Origin: Lachnospiraceae bacterium
GTDB taxonomy: Bacteria; Bacillota; Clostridia; Lachnospirales; Lachnospiraceae
NCBI GenBank assembly: GCA_022769625.1
Contig: JALEJP010000065.1
Location: forward strand, 1 to 35,674
DNA: 35,674 nt
Direction of reading: 5' to 3'
The notes under the pieces are model-generated. The model saw nothing but the letters and a program-made list of their open reading frames with translations. It ran no database searches and had not been told where the DNA came from. Positions within the stretch are counted from its first letter, which is position 1; each line of letters opens with the position of its first letter. Shown in pieces: positions 27,667 to 34,543 of the stretch. Position numbers and translations under genes: made by a program.

Positions 27667-28089
27667 TCACACACCTGTGAGTAAAATCCTAAGCTTCTGC
27701 AATGCATTTTTCTCAATGCGTGACACATACGACCTGGAAATTCCCAGCCTTCCGGCTATCTCCCGCTGTGTCGTCTCCTTTTCTCCCAGTATCCCATAGC
27801 GCATACTTAAAACCTGTCTCTCCCTTTCTGTCAACCGTGAAATATTCTGATAGATTCGAAACATATCACGTTTCCTGTCCATAACCTCCGCAAGATCCAC
27901 ATGAGAACCTTCCACGATATCCACCAGACAGATTTCATTTCCTTCTTTGTCCGTACCGATGGGCTCGTAGAGAGAAACCTCTCTGGAGGTCTTCTTTTTC
28001 AGACGCAGCATCATAAGAAGCTCATTTGCTATCCTCTCACAGATATGTTTATTCTCAAATACCGTTTCCTCACTCCGATGTTTTTTCAT
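27667..28089 (-). CDS. sigK: C-terminal half of sporulation sigma factor SigK (SpoIIIC-like)
   Basis: 140-residue frame. From residue 22 it reads NELLMMLRLKKKTSREVSLY, EPIGTDKEGNEI and, near the end, TQREIAGRLGISRSYVSRIEK, which is SigK regions 2.4 to 4.2. Regions 1.2-2.3 are missing, and residues 1-21 do not match the normal preceding SigK sequence (YAARCIE). The change occurs at AATGA (28022-28026), the same codons as the 5-bp core where Bacillus subtilis skin splits sigK into spoIVCB and spoIIIC (138 codons). No Shine-Dalgarno precedes the ATG; the upstream DNA is the repeat at 28094. By itself it cannot bind -10 elements normally. Split gene is favoured; decayed paralogue is the alternative. 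Confidence 0.8.
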   Translation of the reverse strand: MKKHRSEETVFENKHICERIANELLMMLRLKKKTSREVSLYEPIGTDKEGNEICLVDIVEGSHVDLAEVMDRKRDMFRIYQNISRLTERERQVLSMRYGILGEKETTQREIAGRLGISRSYVSRIEKNALQKLRILLTGV

Positions 28090-28093
28090 TATA

Positions 28094-28258
28094 TGATACC
28101 AGGGTCAAAAGGTCATGCTGTTCATGCTTGCATGAAAAAGCATGACTTTGGGACCCGCAAAACATGAGAAAGTAGCCATTTTTCGTAGAAAAATTAGCGG
28201 ATTTCGAATGTTTTCAGGATTTCGTGAGCGTGAAACGCGGAGAAATCCGTAGGTATCA
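28094..28258 (+). repeat. Complete copy of interspersed structured repeat (copy R3)
   Basis: 165-nt element closed by TGATACC (28094-28100) and GGTATCA (28252-28258). P1: GGGTC...GGTCATGCT / AGCATGAC...GACCC with loop CATGCTTGCATG. P2: AAAACAT (28159-28165) / ATGTTTT (28208-28214), enclosing ATTTTTC-GTA-GAAAAAT. P3: GGATTTC (28217-28223) / GAAATCC (28242-28248). It abuts the 5' end of the sigK fragment. A further hairpin, GGGTCAAA / TTTTGACCC, follows at 28259-28280. 28281-28390 holds nothing recognised. Confidence 0.75.
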
Positions 28259-28391
28259 GGGGGTCAAAGACTTTTGACCCAACATCATTATATCGAAGTA
28301 ATAACACATTGGCAATCATCCATTTTTCTTCCAGACTCCAAAAAGTATCTGTTCGGGCAAAAAAATTACGAATGATACGTAAAATTTATCC

Positions 28392-28421
28392 TTACATTTT
28401 ATTTTTTCTTTATGTTAAAAT
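28392..28421 (+). promoter_or_regulatory. Likely promoter of the CarD-like gene
   Basis: TTACAT (28392-28397) and TAAAAT (28416-28421) are 18 bp apart in an AT-rich stretch, 50 bp upstream of the CarD start. Confidence 0.5.
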
Positions 28422-28470
28422 AGAAATATAACTCCCCACCTTTTTGAAAGCGAGCGAAGGAGGGATTACC

Positions 28471-28989
28471 ATGTTTCAAAAAGGAGACTATATTATTTAC
28501 GGCAATACCGGTGTTTGTCAGGTAAAAGATATCTGCATACCAGACGGTATATCATCCGACTCAAACGACAAGCTGTATTATCGTCTTGCGCCGGTATACG
28601 GTTCCGGAACCATTTACATTCCGGTGGATACTTCCATTTATATGCGTCCAGTCCTGTCACGGGAGCAGGCACTTCAGTTGATTTCCGACATCCCGGATAT
28701 TCCGGCTGACACCTTCACCAGCAGAGATCAGCGTATTCTGGCTGAGCATTATAAAGAAAAAATCCATACACATGAATGTGAATCTTTAATTCAGCTGATC
28801 AAAACACTTTATCTGAAAACCCAGAATGTAACCAGACAGCGAAAACGTCCCTGCCAGACGGATCTGCAATATATGAAAAAAGCAGAGGAACTCCTGCACG
28901 GTGAAATTTCAGTTGCTCTTGGCATTCCTCTGGAAAAGGTTGCGGATTATATCCGTCATTCCATTGGCGAAAAGAAAGCATCTTCCTGA
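28471..28989 (+). CDS. CarD/CdnL-like transcriptional regulator
   Basis: 172-residue protein. The N-terminal RNA-polymerase-interacting Tudor-like domain (about 1-60) reads MFQKGDYIIYGNTGVCQVKD and continues to YYRLAPVYGSGTIYIPVD. The C-terminal part is helical (SREQALQLISDIPDI, EELLHGEISVALGIPLEKV), as in CdnL. The family binds RNA polymerase beta and stabilises open complexes. GAAGGAGGG lies upstream of ATG 28471; the frame could extend to a TTG at 28444 but that is unlikely. Single gene with its own promoter, upstream of the thiamine operon. Confidence 0.85.
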   Translation: MFQKGDYIIYGNTGVCQVKDICIPDGISSDSNDKLYYRLAPVYGSGTIYIPVDTSIYMRPVLSREQALQLISDIPDIPADTFTSRDQRILAEHYKEKIHTHECESLIQLIKTLYLKTQNVTRQRKRPCQTDLQYMKKAEELLHGEISVALGIPLEKVADYIRHSIGEKKASS

Positions 28990-29008
28990 TTTTTGGCAAA
29001 TCATTCAT

Positions 29009-29037
29009 TGACAAATTTCTGTCATTCTGCTATAGTA
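29009..29037 (+). promoter_or_regulatory. Sigma-A promoter of the thi operon
   Basis: TTGACA and TATAGT are separated by 17 bp, directly after the CarD-like gene and about 15 bp upstream of the attenuator hairpin. A strong consensus match. Confidence 0.7.
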
Positions 29038-29052
29038 TATCCAGACTGATGC

Positions 29053-29112
29053 AAAACGGCATCACGAAGGGGTACACCACCGCGGGTGTAATTCTTCGTG
29101 ATGCCGTTTTTT
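29053..29112 (+). promoter_or_regulatory. Attenuator-like leader of the thi operon (possible thiS-motif RNA)
   Basis: A long stem, AAAACGGCATCACGAAG / CTTCGTGATGCCGTTTTTT, forms a strong intrinsic terminator between promoter and thiS, enclosing a small inner hairpin (TACACC / GGGTGTA). The inner ACCACCGCGGGTG resembles the T-box sequence, but the leader is far too short for a T-box and is not a TPP riboswitch. A thiS-associated RNA motif has been proposed upstream of such operons; whether this belongs to it needs a covariance-model search. Confidence 0.6.
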
Positions 29113-29145
29113 GTCGTAACAACAAGAACAAAGGAGGAAATATAA

Positions 29146-29343
29146 ATGCTCTATATAAATGGCGAACCGGATGACACAGGAACACCTGTCACCATTCTCG
29201 CACTTCTGCAGTCCAGAAATCTTCGCCCGGAGCGTGTTGCCGTAGAATGCAATGGTGTGATCATCCGCCGTGCTGCCTTTTCAGACACTCTTGTAAATGA
29301 CGGTGACCGCATCGAAATTGTACATTTTGTAGGAGGCGGCTGA
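29146..29343 (+). CDS. thiS: Sulfur carrier protein ThiS
   Basis: 65-residue ubiquitin-fold sulfur carrier for the thiazole ring of thiamine. The C terminus ends in VHFVGGG, the diglycine tail needed for adenylation and thiocarboxylation by ThiF. AAAGGAGG lies 8 nt before the ATG. First gene of thiS-thiF-thiG-thiH-thiE, behind the attenuator at 29053. Confidence 0.94.
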   Translation: MLYINGEPDDTGTPVTILALLQSRNLRPERVAVECNGVIIRRAAFSDTLVNDGDRIEIVHFVGGG

Positions 29344-29344
29344 T

Positions 29345-29977
29345 ATGATACCAAAATCCCTTCTGGATGCTGCTCTCTGTGAACGCCACGGAGCTGATAC
29401 CCAGGAAAAATTTTCAAACGCCACCGTCGGAATTGCAGGGCTTGGCGGACTTGGCTCCAATATCGCCATTCATCTTGCCCGCCTCGGCATCGGCCATCTG
29501 GTTCTGGTCGATTTTGACCGGGTGGATCTTTCCAACCTGAACCGGCAGCATTATTTTCTGCGCCATCTGGGGCAATGGAAGACGGAAGCTCTGAAAGAAC
29601 AGATTCTGGAAATCAATCCCTATCTGGACTGTCAGCTGCATACCACACGGATCACCTGTGAAAATGCCTGCTGCCTGTTTGAGGGCTGTGATATCGTATG
29701 CGAAGCCTTCGACCAGGCCGATCAGAAAGCCATGCTTATCGAGACACTGATTTCCGGTTTTCCGGATAAGCCTCTGATCTCCGGTTCCGGTATGGCTGGT
29801 GCTCACTCTGCCAATACCATACAGACGCTTCACCGCTTCCGGAATCTTTATCTTTGCGGCGACAAAACCAGTGACATTGCAGACGGTGAATGCCTGATGT
29901 CACCAAGAGTTGGCGTCTGTGCCGCACATGAGGCAACCATGGTCATGCGCATCGTGCTTGGCAAAACAGAACCATAA
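29345..29977 (+). CDS. thiF: ThiS adenylyltransferase ThiF
   Basis: 210-residue E1-like enzyme that adenylates the ThiS C terminus. The ATP-binding segment VGIAGLGGLGSNIAIHLARL and the VLVDFDRVDLSNLNRQHYF motif are clear. The short clostridial form is used. TAGGAGG overlaps the end of thiS and its start is 1 bp past the thiS stop. No zinc-binding Cys pairs of the longer MoeB type are evident. Confidence 0.93.
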   Translation: MIPKSLLDAALCERHGADTQEKFSNATVGIAGLGGLGSNIAIHLARLGIGHLVLVDFDRVDLSNLNRQHYFLRHLGQWKTEALKEQILEINPYLDCQLHTTRITCENACCLFEGCDIVCEAFDQADQKAMLIETLISGFPDKPLISGSGMAGAHSANTIQTLHRFRNLYLCGDKTSDIADGECLMSPRVGVCAAHEATMVMRIVLGKTEP

Positions 29978-30055
29978 TCCTTATGCTATCTACAAAACCG
30001 GTGTCAGGGCAGCTATCTCCCTGCATCATCAATCTATATCATGGAGGTTACCGTT

Positions 30056-30823
30056 ATGACAGACGACAAATTAATCCTTGGAGGACACGAATTCTCCTCC
30101 CGTTTCATCCTCGGTTCCGGAAAGTATTCTCTGGATCTGATAAAAGCAGCTGTAGAACAGGCCGGTGCCCAGATCATCACCCTTGCACTGCGCCGTGCCA
30201 ATTCTGAAAGCGGCAATATTCTGGATCATATCCCGGAAGGTATTACCCTCCTTCCCAACACATCCGGTGCCCGCAACGCCCAGGAAGCTGTGCGCATTGC
30301 CCGTCTTGCCAGAGAATGTGGCTGCGGAGATTTCGTTAAAATTGAAATCATGCGTGACAGCAAGTATCTGCTCCCTGACAATTATGAAACTATCCGTGCA
30401 ACGGAAATTCTGGCAAAGGAGGGTTTTGTTGTACTCCCCTACATGTATCCGGATCTGAATGTGGCACGTGATCTGGTGAATGCCGGCGCCGCCGCCGTTA
30501 TGCCGCTTGGTGCACCCATCGGTTCCAACAAAGGACTTGCCACCCGCGAATTCATTAAGATCCTGATCCAGGAAATTGATCTTCCGATTATCGTGGATGC
30601 CGGTATCGGACGCCCTTCCCAGGCATGTGAAGCCATGGAAATGGGGGCTGCTGCCGTTATGGCCAACACGGCAATCGCAACTGCCGGAGACATCCCGGCC
30701 ATGGCAGAGGCTTTCAAAAAAGCCATTGAAGCCGGACGTACTGCTTACCTTTCCGGTCTGGGACGGGTTATCGACAAGGGTGCCAGTGCGTCATCCCCGC
30801 TGACCGGATTTTTATATCAGTAA
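30056..30823 (+). CDS. thiG: Thiazole synthase ThiG
   Basis: 255-residue TIM-barrel enzyme forming the thiazole phosphate carboxylate from DXP, dehydroglycine and ThiS thiocarboxylate. It opens with [20 protein letters not shown] and has the expected catalytic lysine in [15 protein letters not shown] and the phosphate-binding [21 protein letters not shown] precedes the chosen ATG at 30056; the in-frame ATG at 30041 is part of that ribosome-site region. Confidence 0.96.
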   Translation: MTDDKLILGGHEFSSRFILGSGKYSLDLIKAAVEQAGAQIITLALRRANSESGNILDHIPEGITLLPNTSGARNAQEAVRIARLARECGCGDFVKIEIMRDSKYLLPDNYETIRATEILAKEGFVVLPYMYPDLNVARDLVNAGAAAVMPLGAPIGSNKGLATREFIKILIQEIDLPIIVDAGIGRPSQACEAMEMGAAAVMANTAIATAGDIPAMAEAFKKAIEAGRTAYLSGLGRVIDKGASASSPLTGFLYQ

Positions 30824-30840
30824 GAAAAGAGGAATTGACT

Positions 30841-31995
30841 ATGATCGATCGAAACACCAGCCACATGGAGTATCAGGAGGGGATGGAACGCATTGATTCC
30901 GATATCATGGAACGCGTGATTTCCTCCATGAATGCCTACGATCCGGATTCTTATACGGAGAAGGATGTAAAAGCAGCCCTGGCAGCCGAATACATCACCC
31001 CGGAGCATTTTGCCGCACTGCTCTCCCCCTCAGCTCTTCCTTTTCTGGAAGAAATGGCCAGGAAAGCGCAGACAGAGACCCGGAAACATTTCGGAAATTC
31101 TGTCAGCATGTTTACTCCTCTCTACATCGCCAATTATTGTGAAAACCACTGTGTTTACTGCGGCTTCAACTGCAAAAACCGAATCCACAGGGCAAGACTT
31201 ACTCACGATGAGATTGAACGGGAATTACAGGCCATTGCCCGTACCGGCCTGGAGGAAATTCTCCTGCTCACCGGCGAAAGCCGCCATATGTCGGATGTGG
31301 AATACATCGGAGATGCGGTGAAGCTCGCAAAAAAATATTTCAAAAACATCGGAATAGAAATCTATCCTCTGAACTCAGACGAATACCGCTATCTCCACGA
31401 GTGCGGTGCCGATTTCGTCTGTGTGTACCAGGAAACCTATAACTCCGACAAATATGAGACGCTTCATCTTTCCGGGCACAAGCGGATCTATCCATATCGT
31501 TTCCATGCACAGGAGCGGGCCCTCATGGGCGGCATGCGCGGTGTGGCGTTCGGCGCACTGCTTGGTCTGGATGATTTCCGCAGGGACGCCTTTGCAACGG
31601 GTCTCCACGCTTACTATGTCCAGCGCAAATATCCCCAGGCTGAGATTTCATTCTCCTGCCCAAGACTTCGCCCGATCATCAACAACGATAAAATCAACCC
31701 TAAGGATGTACACGAGCCTCAGCTGCTTCAGGTCATGATGGCCTACCGTCTCCTTCTTCCGTTCGCCGGTATCACCATTTCCACCCGTGAGGCCGCTCAT
31801 TTCCGTGACAACGTCATCGGCCTGTGTGCCACAAAAATTTCCGCCGGAGTGGAAGTGGGTGTCGGAGGCCACGAAGAGGAGGCAAAGGGAGACGAACAGT
31901 TTGAAATCTCCGATCCCCGTTCTGTGGATGAGGTTTATCAGGCAATTAAAGCACATGGCCTCCAGCCGGTCATGAACGATTATGTGTATGTCTGA
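30841..31995 (+). CDS. thiH: 2-iminoacetate synthase ThiH (tyrosine lyase)
   Basis: 384-residue radical SAM enzyme that cleaves tyrosine to dehydroglycine for ThiG; this is the anaerobic route, in place of the oxygen-dependent ThiO. The 4Fe-4S motif CENHCVYCGF (CxxxCxxC) is intact, as is the C-terminal AGVEVGVGGHE region. AAGAGGAA precedes ATG 30841. It follows thiG by 17 bp and overlaps thiE. Confidence 0.95.
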   Translation: MIDRNTSHMEYQEGMERIDSDIMERVISSMNAYDPDSYTEKDVKAALAAEYITPEHFAALLSPSALPFLEEMARKAQTETRKHFGNSVSMFTPLYIANYCENHCVYCGFNCKNRIHRARLTHDEIERELQAIARTGLEEILLLTGESRHMSDVEYIGDAVKLAKKYFKNIGIEIYPLNSDEYRYLHECGADFVCVYQETYNSDKYETLHLSGHKRIYPYRFHAQERALMGGMRGVAFGALLGLDDFRRDAFATGLHAYYVQRKYPQAEISFSCPRLRPIINNDKINPKDVHEPQLLQVMMAYRLLLPFAGITISTREAAHFRDNVIGLCATKISAGVEVGVGGHEEEAKGDEQFEISDPRSVDEVYQAIKAHGLQPVMNDYVYV

Positions 31996-32641
31996 TTCCT
32001 TCCAAATCGTCTGTGTTTCCAACCGCCATCTCTGCCCGGAAGAAATCGGCGGTCGGATTTACAGACTGCTGGAAGCCGGCGCGGATATGGTAATCCTGCG
32101 GGAAAAAGATCTATCGGAAGCAGAATATCTGCAGTTTGCCCGCAGCATCCTGCCCTGCCTCCCGCCGGATTGGAAGTCCCGCATTGTACTGCACCATTTT
32201 CCCGGGGCTTCAAAGGCTCTTTCGCATCCTTTCATCCATCTCTCCCTGTGGCAGTTAAAGGAACAGCCGGAAATACGTCATTCCTTCTCCCGCATTGGAG
32301 TTTCCGTCCACTCGATTCAGGAGGCAAAAGAGGCAGAGTCTCTGGGCGCTGATTATATAACGGCAGGCCATATCTTTGATACCGCCTGCAAGTCTGGACT
32401 TCCCGGAAGGGGACTTTCCTTTCTCCATGAGGTATGTAAAAGCGTTGCCATCCCGGTATTGGCCATTGGCGGCATCTCCCCCGAAAACATACAGGAAATC
32501 CGCCAGGCAGAAGCTTCGGGTGCATGCATTATGAGCAGCTGCATGCAGTGTCCGGATCCGGAAGCGTATCTGCGGAGGCTTCGCCAGGCAGTGATTTCAA
32601 ATCGTCCTCCCTGTCATCCTCCTGCACGCCATACAGAATAA
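31982..32641 (+). CDS. thiE: Thiamine-phosphate synthase/TenI-family protein
   Basis: 219-residue TIM-barrel protein joining or aromatising thiazole and pyrimidine units (ThiE/TenI family). VILREKDLSEAEY, SVHSIQEAKEAESLGADYI and the phosphate site VLAIGGISPENI are present. It overlaps thiH by 14 bp; ATG 31988 is an alternative start. The family-like part ends near YLRRL (about 32580). The last 20 residues (AVISNRPPCHPPARHTE end) are unlike family tails and lie antisense over the last coding bases of the recombinase gene, so the original stop may have been lost by an insertion. ThiE rather than TenI is favoured by operon position, not proven. Confidence 0.82.
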   Translation: MCMSDSFQIVCVSNRHLCPEEIGGRIYRLLEAGADMVILREKDLSEAEYLQFARSILPCLPPDWKSRIVLHHFPGASKALSHPFIHLSLWQLKEQPEIRHSFSRIGVSVHSIQEAKEAESLGADYITAGHIFDTACKSGLPGRGLSFLHEVCKSVAIPVLAIGGISPENIQEIRQAEASGACIMSSCMQCPDPEAYLRRLRQAVISNRPPCHPPARHTE

Positions 32642-34262
32642 CATGCGCATTGACGCCATCCCAGACCACCTTACGCACAATGGTGCGGATGGCGGCTCGT
32701 TTCTGCTCAATGGTCATCTCGTCGATACCGGATTTAAATACAGACAGGAGCTGCCGCATTACATCAAACTCAAGCTCGCTGAGTGCATGCTGAGAAGTCA
32801 GGCACTCCAGTTCCTGGATACGGGCGTCGATTCCAGCACACTCCAGACCAAGCTGTTCCATTCGCTTTACCACATAATTTCTGGCAACGCTATCCCCAAG
32901 ATCAACAAGGGAATCTGCCAGCCCGTCCATTTTCTTTTCGAGGTCAGCTTTTTTCTGGCGCATGGAAACAAGCTGTTTTTCATAGTTTGCTCTGTTTCCG
33001 GTATAGAATTTGCGGCTCTGCTCCAGTTGACTGATAAAAGTATCCTGATCTTCTGCAAGCATTTTAATCTGCGTGGTGATCGCCATATCCACGATGTTTC
33101 CATTGACGTTCTTGCTATTGCACATGGCTTGCCTGCTTCTCTCCTTCATTTTACACACATAAGTATAGATTGGTTTACCGTCTGCTGTTCTGCGCCGGCT
33201 GATTTTGGGATACATACGGCTGCCGCAGCTGCAATACAGGAAACCGGTCAGAAGAGCCTCGTTGCTGCGTGGCTTATGATATGCTTTGGATTTATTTCGT
33301 TCCAGCGATTCCTGAACCTGAACCCACACCTTGCCCGGAATGATACCGGGGTGCAGACCGACCGCAACAATCCACTCACTTGGCGGAAGAAATTCCGTGG
33401 TCTTTCCTTTTTCCTGACTGGTACGGTTATAGGCCATAATGCCATGAACTCCGTCAAAGGCTTCCCGATTGTAGAACAGGTCAGAATCAGCGTTGATAAA
33501 ATAGTGATATGCTTCCTCGTCCGCAATCATATAAACCGGATTCTGCAGGATTGCCTTTATGGAAAACCGGGTGAAATATTTGTTGTTTTTCGTCCGGATT
33601 CCACGCTTGATCAGCTCTGCTTCTGTAATTGTCTGAGAATCTGTCTCTATATACAAGTCAAAAATCGTTTTCACAATCTCCGCTTCTTCGGGAATGAGCT
33701 TCAGCTTACAGGCTTTCTTCGATTTACCATCAATGGTAACACCCGCAACCGATTCCGAGCCATATCCGGTTGGAGTTGTTCCGCCCAGCCAGCGCCCGGT
33801 TTTTGCCAGTTCATGCATATTGTCACGGATTCGCTCGGCAATGGTTTCCCGTTCCAGCTGAGAAAAAACGGATGCAATATACATCATAGCCCGTCCCATG
33901 GGCGTCCCGGTATCAAACTGCTCTTTAATAGAAACAAATGCAATATCCAGACGGGATAATTCTTCTATCAGACTGGAAAAGTCACTGATGTTGCGGCTGA
34001 TGCGATCCAGACGATAGACGATGATCGCCTTGAATTTGTGCTTCCTGGCAGCTTCCATCATGTTCTTGAAATCCGGTCGATTCAAATTGCCGCCGGAAAA
34101 TCCCTCATCCTCATATACCGCTATGCGATCCAGTGTATCTTCTCCATAATGCGTACGAATATATTCTTTACAGAGTTCAACCTGATTGCCGATGCTTTCG
34201 CCTTTTCCGGTAAACCTTGATTTACGGGAATAAATGGCGATGCAATCGTCATTTTTTCTCAT
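32529..34262 (-). CDS. SpoIVCA-like large serine recombinase
   Basis: 577-residue site-specific recombinase. Resolvase domain with catalytic Ser12 in AIYSRKSRFTGKGES and YRLDRISRN, then FDTGTPMGRAMMYIASVFSQ and LERETIAERIRDNM. The recombinase domain (RWLGGTTPTGYGSES) and zinc ribbon (YCSCGSRM...CKMKERSRQAMC) follow, then a long coiled coil (about 440-500). This is the type found in skin elements (SpoIVCA) and Tn4451-like elements. AGGAGGG lies 6 nt before the ATG. The C-terminal 30 residues are antisense to thiE and probably not original. No other mobile-element gene is attached except the tnpV remnant upstream. Confidence 0.9.
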   Translation of the reverse strand: MRKNDDCIAIYSRKSRFTGKGESIGNQVELCKEYIRTHYGEDTLDRIAVYEDEGFSGGNLNRPDFKNMMEAARKHKFKAIIVYRLDRISRNISDFSSLIEELSRLDIAFVSIKEQFDTGTPMGRAMMYIASVFSQLERETIAERIRDNMHELAKTGRWLGGTTPTGYGSESVAGVTIDGKSKKACKLKLIPEEAEIVKTIFDLYIETDSQTITEAELIKRGIRTKNNKYFTRFSIKAILQNPVYMIADEEAYHYFINADSDLFYNREAFDGVHGIMAYNRTSQEKGKTTEFLPPSEWIVAVGLHPGIIPGKVWVQVQESLERNKSKAYHKPRSNEALLTGFLYCSCGSRMYPKISRRRTADGKPIYTYVCKMKERSRQAMCNSKNVNGNIVDMAITTQIKMLAEDQDTFISQLEQSRKFYTGNRANYEKQLVSMRQKKADLEKKMDGLADSLVDLGDSVARNYVVKRMEQLGLECAGIDARIQELECLTSQHALSELEFDVMRQLLSVFKSGIDEMTIEQKRAAIRTIVRKVVWDGVNAHVILYGVQEDDREDDLKSLPGEASADTLPDPDTACSCS

Positions 34263-34309
34263 AACGCACCCTCCTAGTATCGATATGTGATGTGCTTTGT
34301 GCTATTATA

Positions 34310-34380
34310 TGATACCAGGGTTCCAAAGTCATGCTTTTTCATGCAAGCATGAACAGCATGACCTTTTGACCCTGGTATCA
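34310..34380 (-). repeat. Minimal inverted copy of the structured repeat (copy R4)
   Basis: 71-nt near-perfect palindrome: closing stem TGATACC / GGTATCA directly enclosing P1. On the minus strand P1 matches the 28094 copy except for one base (GGAACCC instead of GGGACCC). Stems P2 and P3 are absent. It lies 48 bp upstream of the recombinase start and in the opposite orientation to the 28094 copy. Confidence 0.75.
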
Positions 34381-34428
34381 TTATATTATAGAGTATCACT
34401 AATGAATGCACAGACGGAAGGAATTTCT

Positions 34429-34530
34429 ATGAAGTCATTATTCGAAGAAATGGGCGAAACATATATCCTGGGTGCGGATGGAATGTATTATCCTGACCTT
34501 GCATTCTTTTGTTTTGCCATAGCATACTAA
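34429..34530 (+). pseudogene. Truncated tnpV (transposon-encoded protein)
   Basis: 33 codons. MKSLFEEMGETYILGADGMY and the following YPDL match the N terminus of TnpV, a short protein of Tn4451-like and related clostridial transposons that is normally about 110-130 residues. The frame then turns into unrelated residues and stops. AAGGAA precedes the ATG; the frame can extend to ATG 34402. It is a relic showing that a larger mobile element once lay here with, or next to, the recombinase. Confidence 0.65.
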
Positions 34531-34543
34531 TACCGTGCATTTA

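Noticed and set aside
28094-28300. CRISPR array or tRNA in the repeat-rich gaps
   Set aside because: The repeats are single palindromic elements, not regularly spaced units, and no tRNA cloverleaf or T-arm consensus was seen anywhere in the window.
29041-29112. T-box leader for the thi operon
   Set aside because: ACCGCGGG resembles the T-box sequence, but there is only about 60 nt between promoter and terminator, with no stem I or specifier loop.
34263-34310. Sigma-E promoter for the second recombinase
   Set aside because: CATATCGAT and an upstream CATATAA occur on the minus strand, but spacing (18 bp) and -10 fit are poor; not enough to claim.
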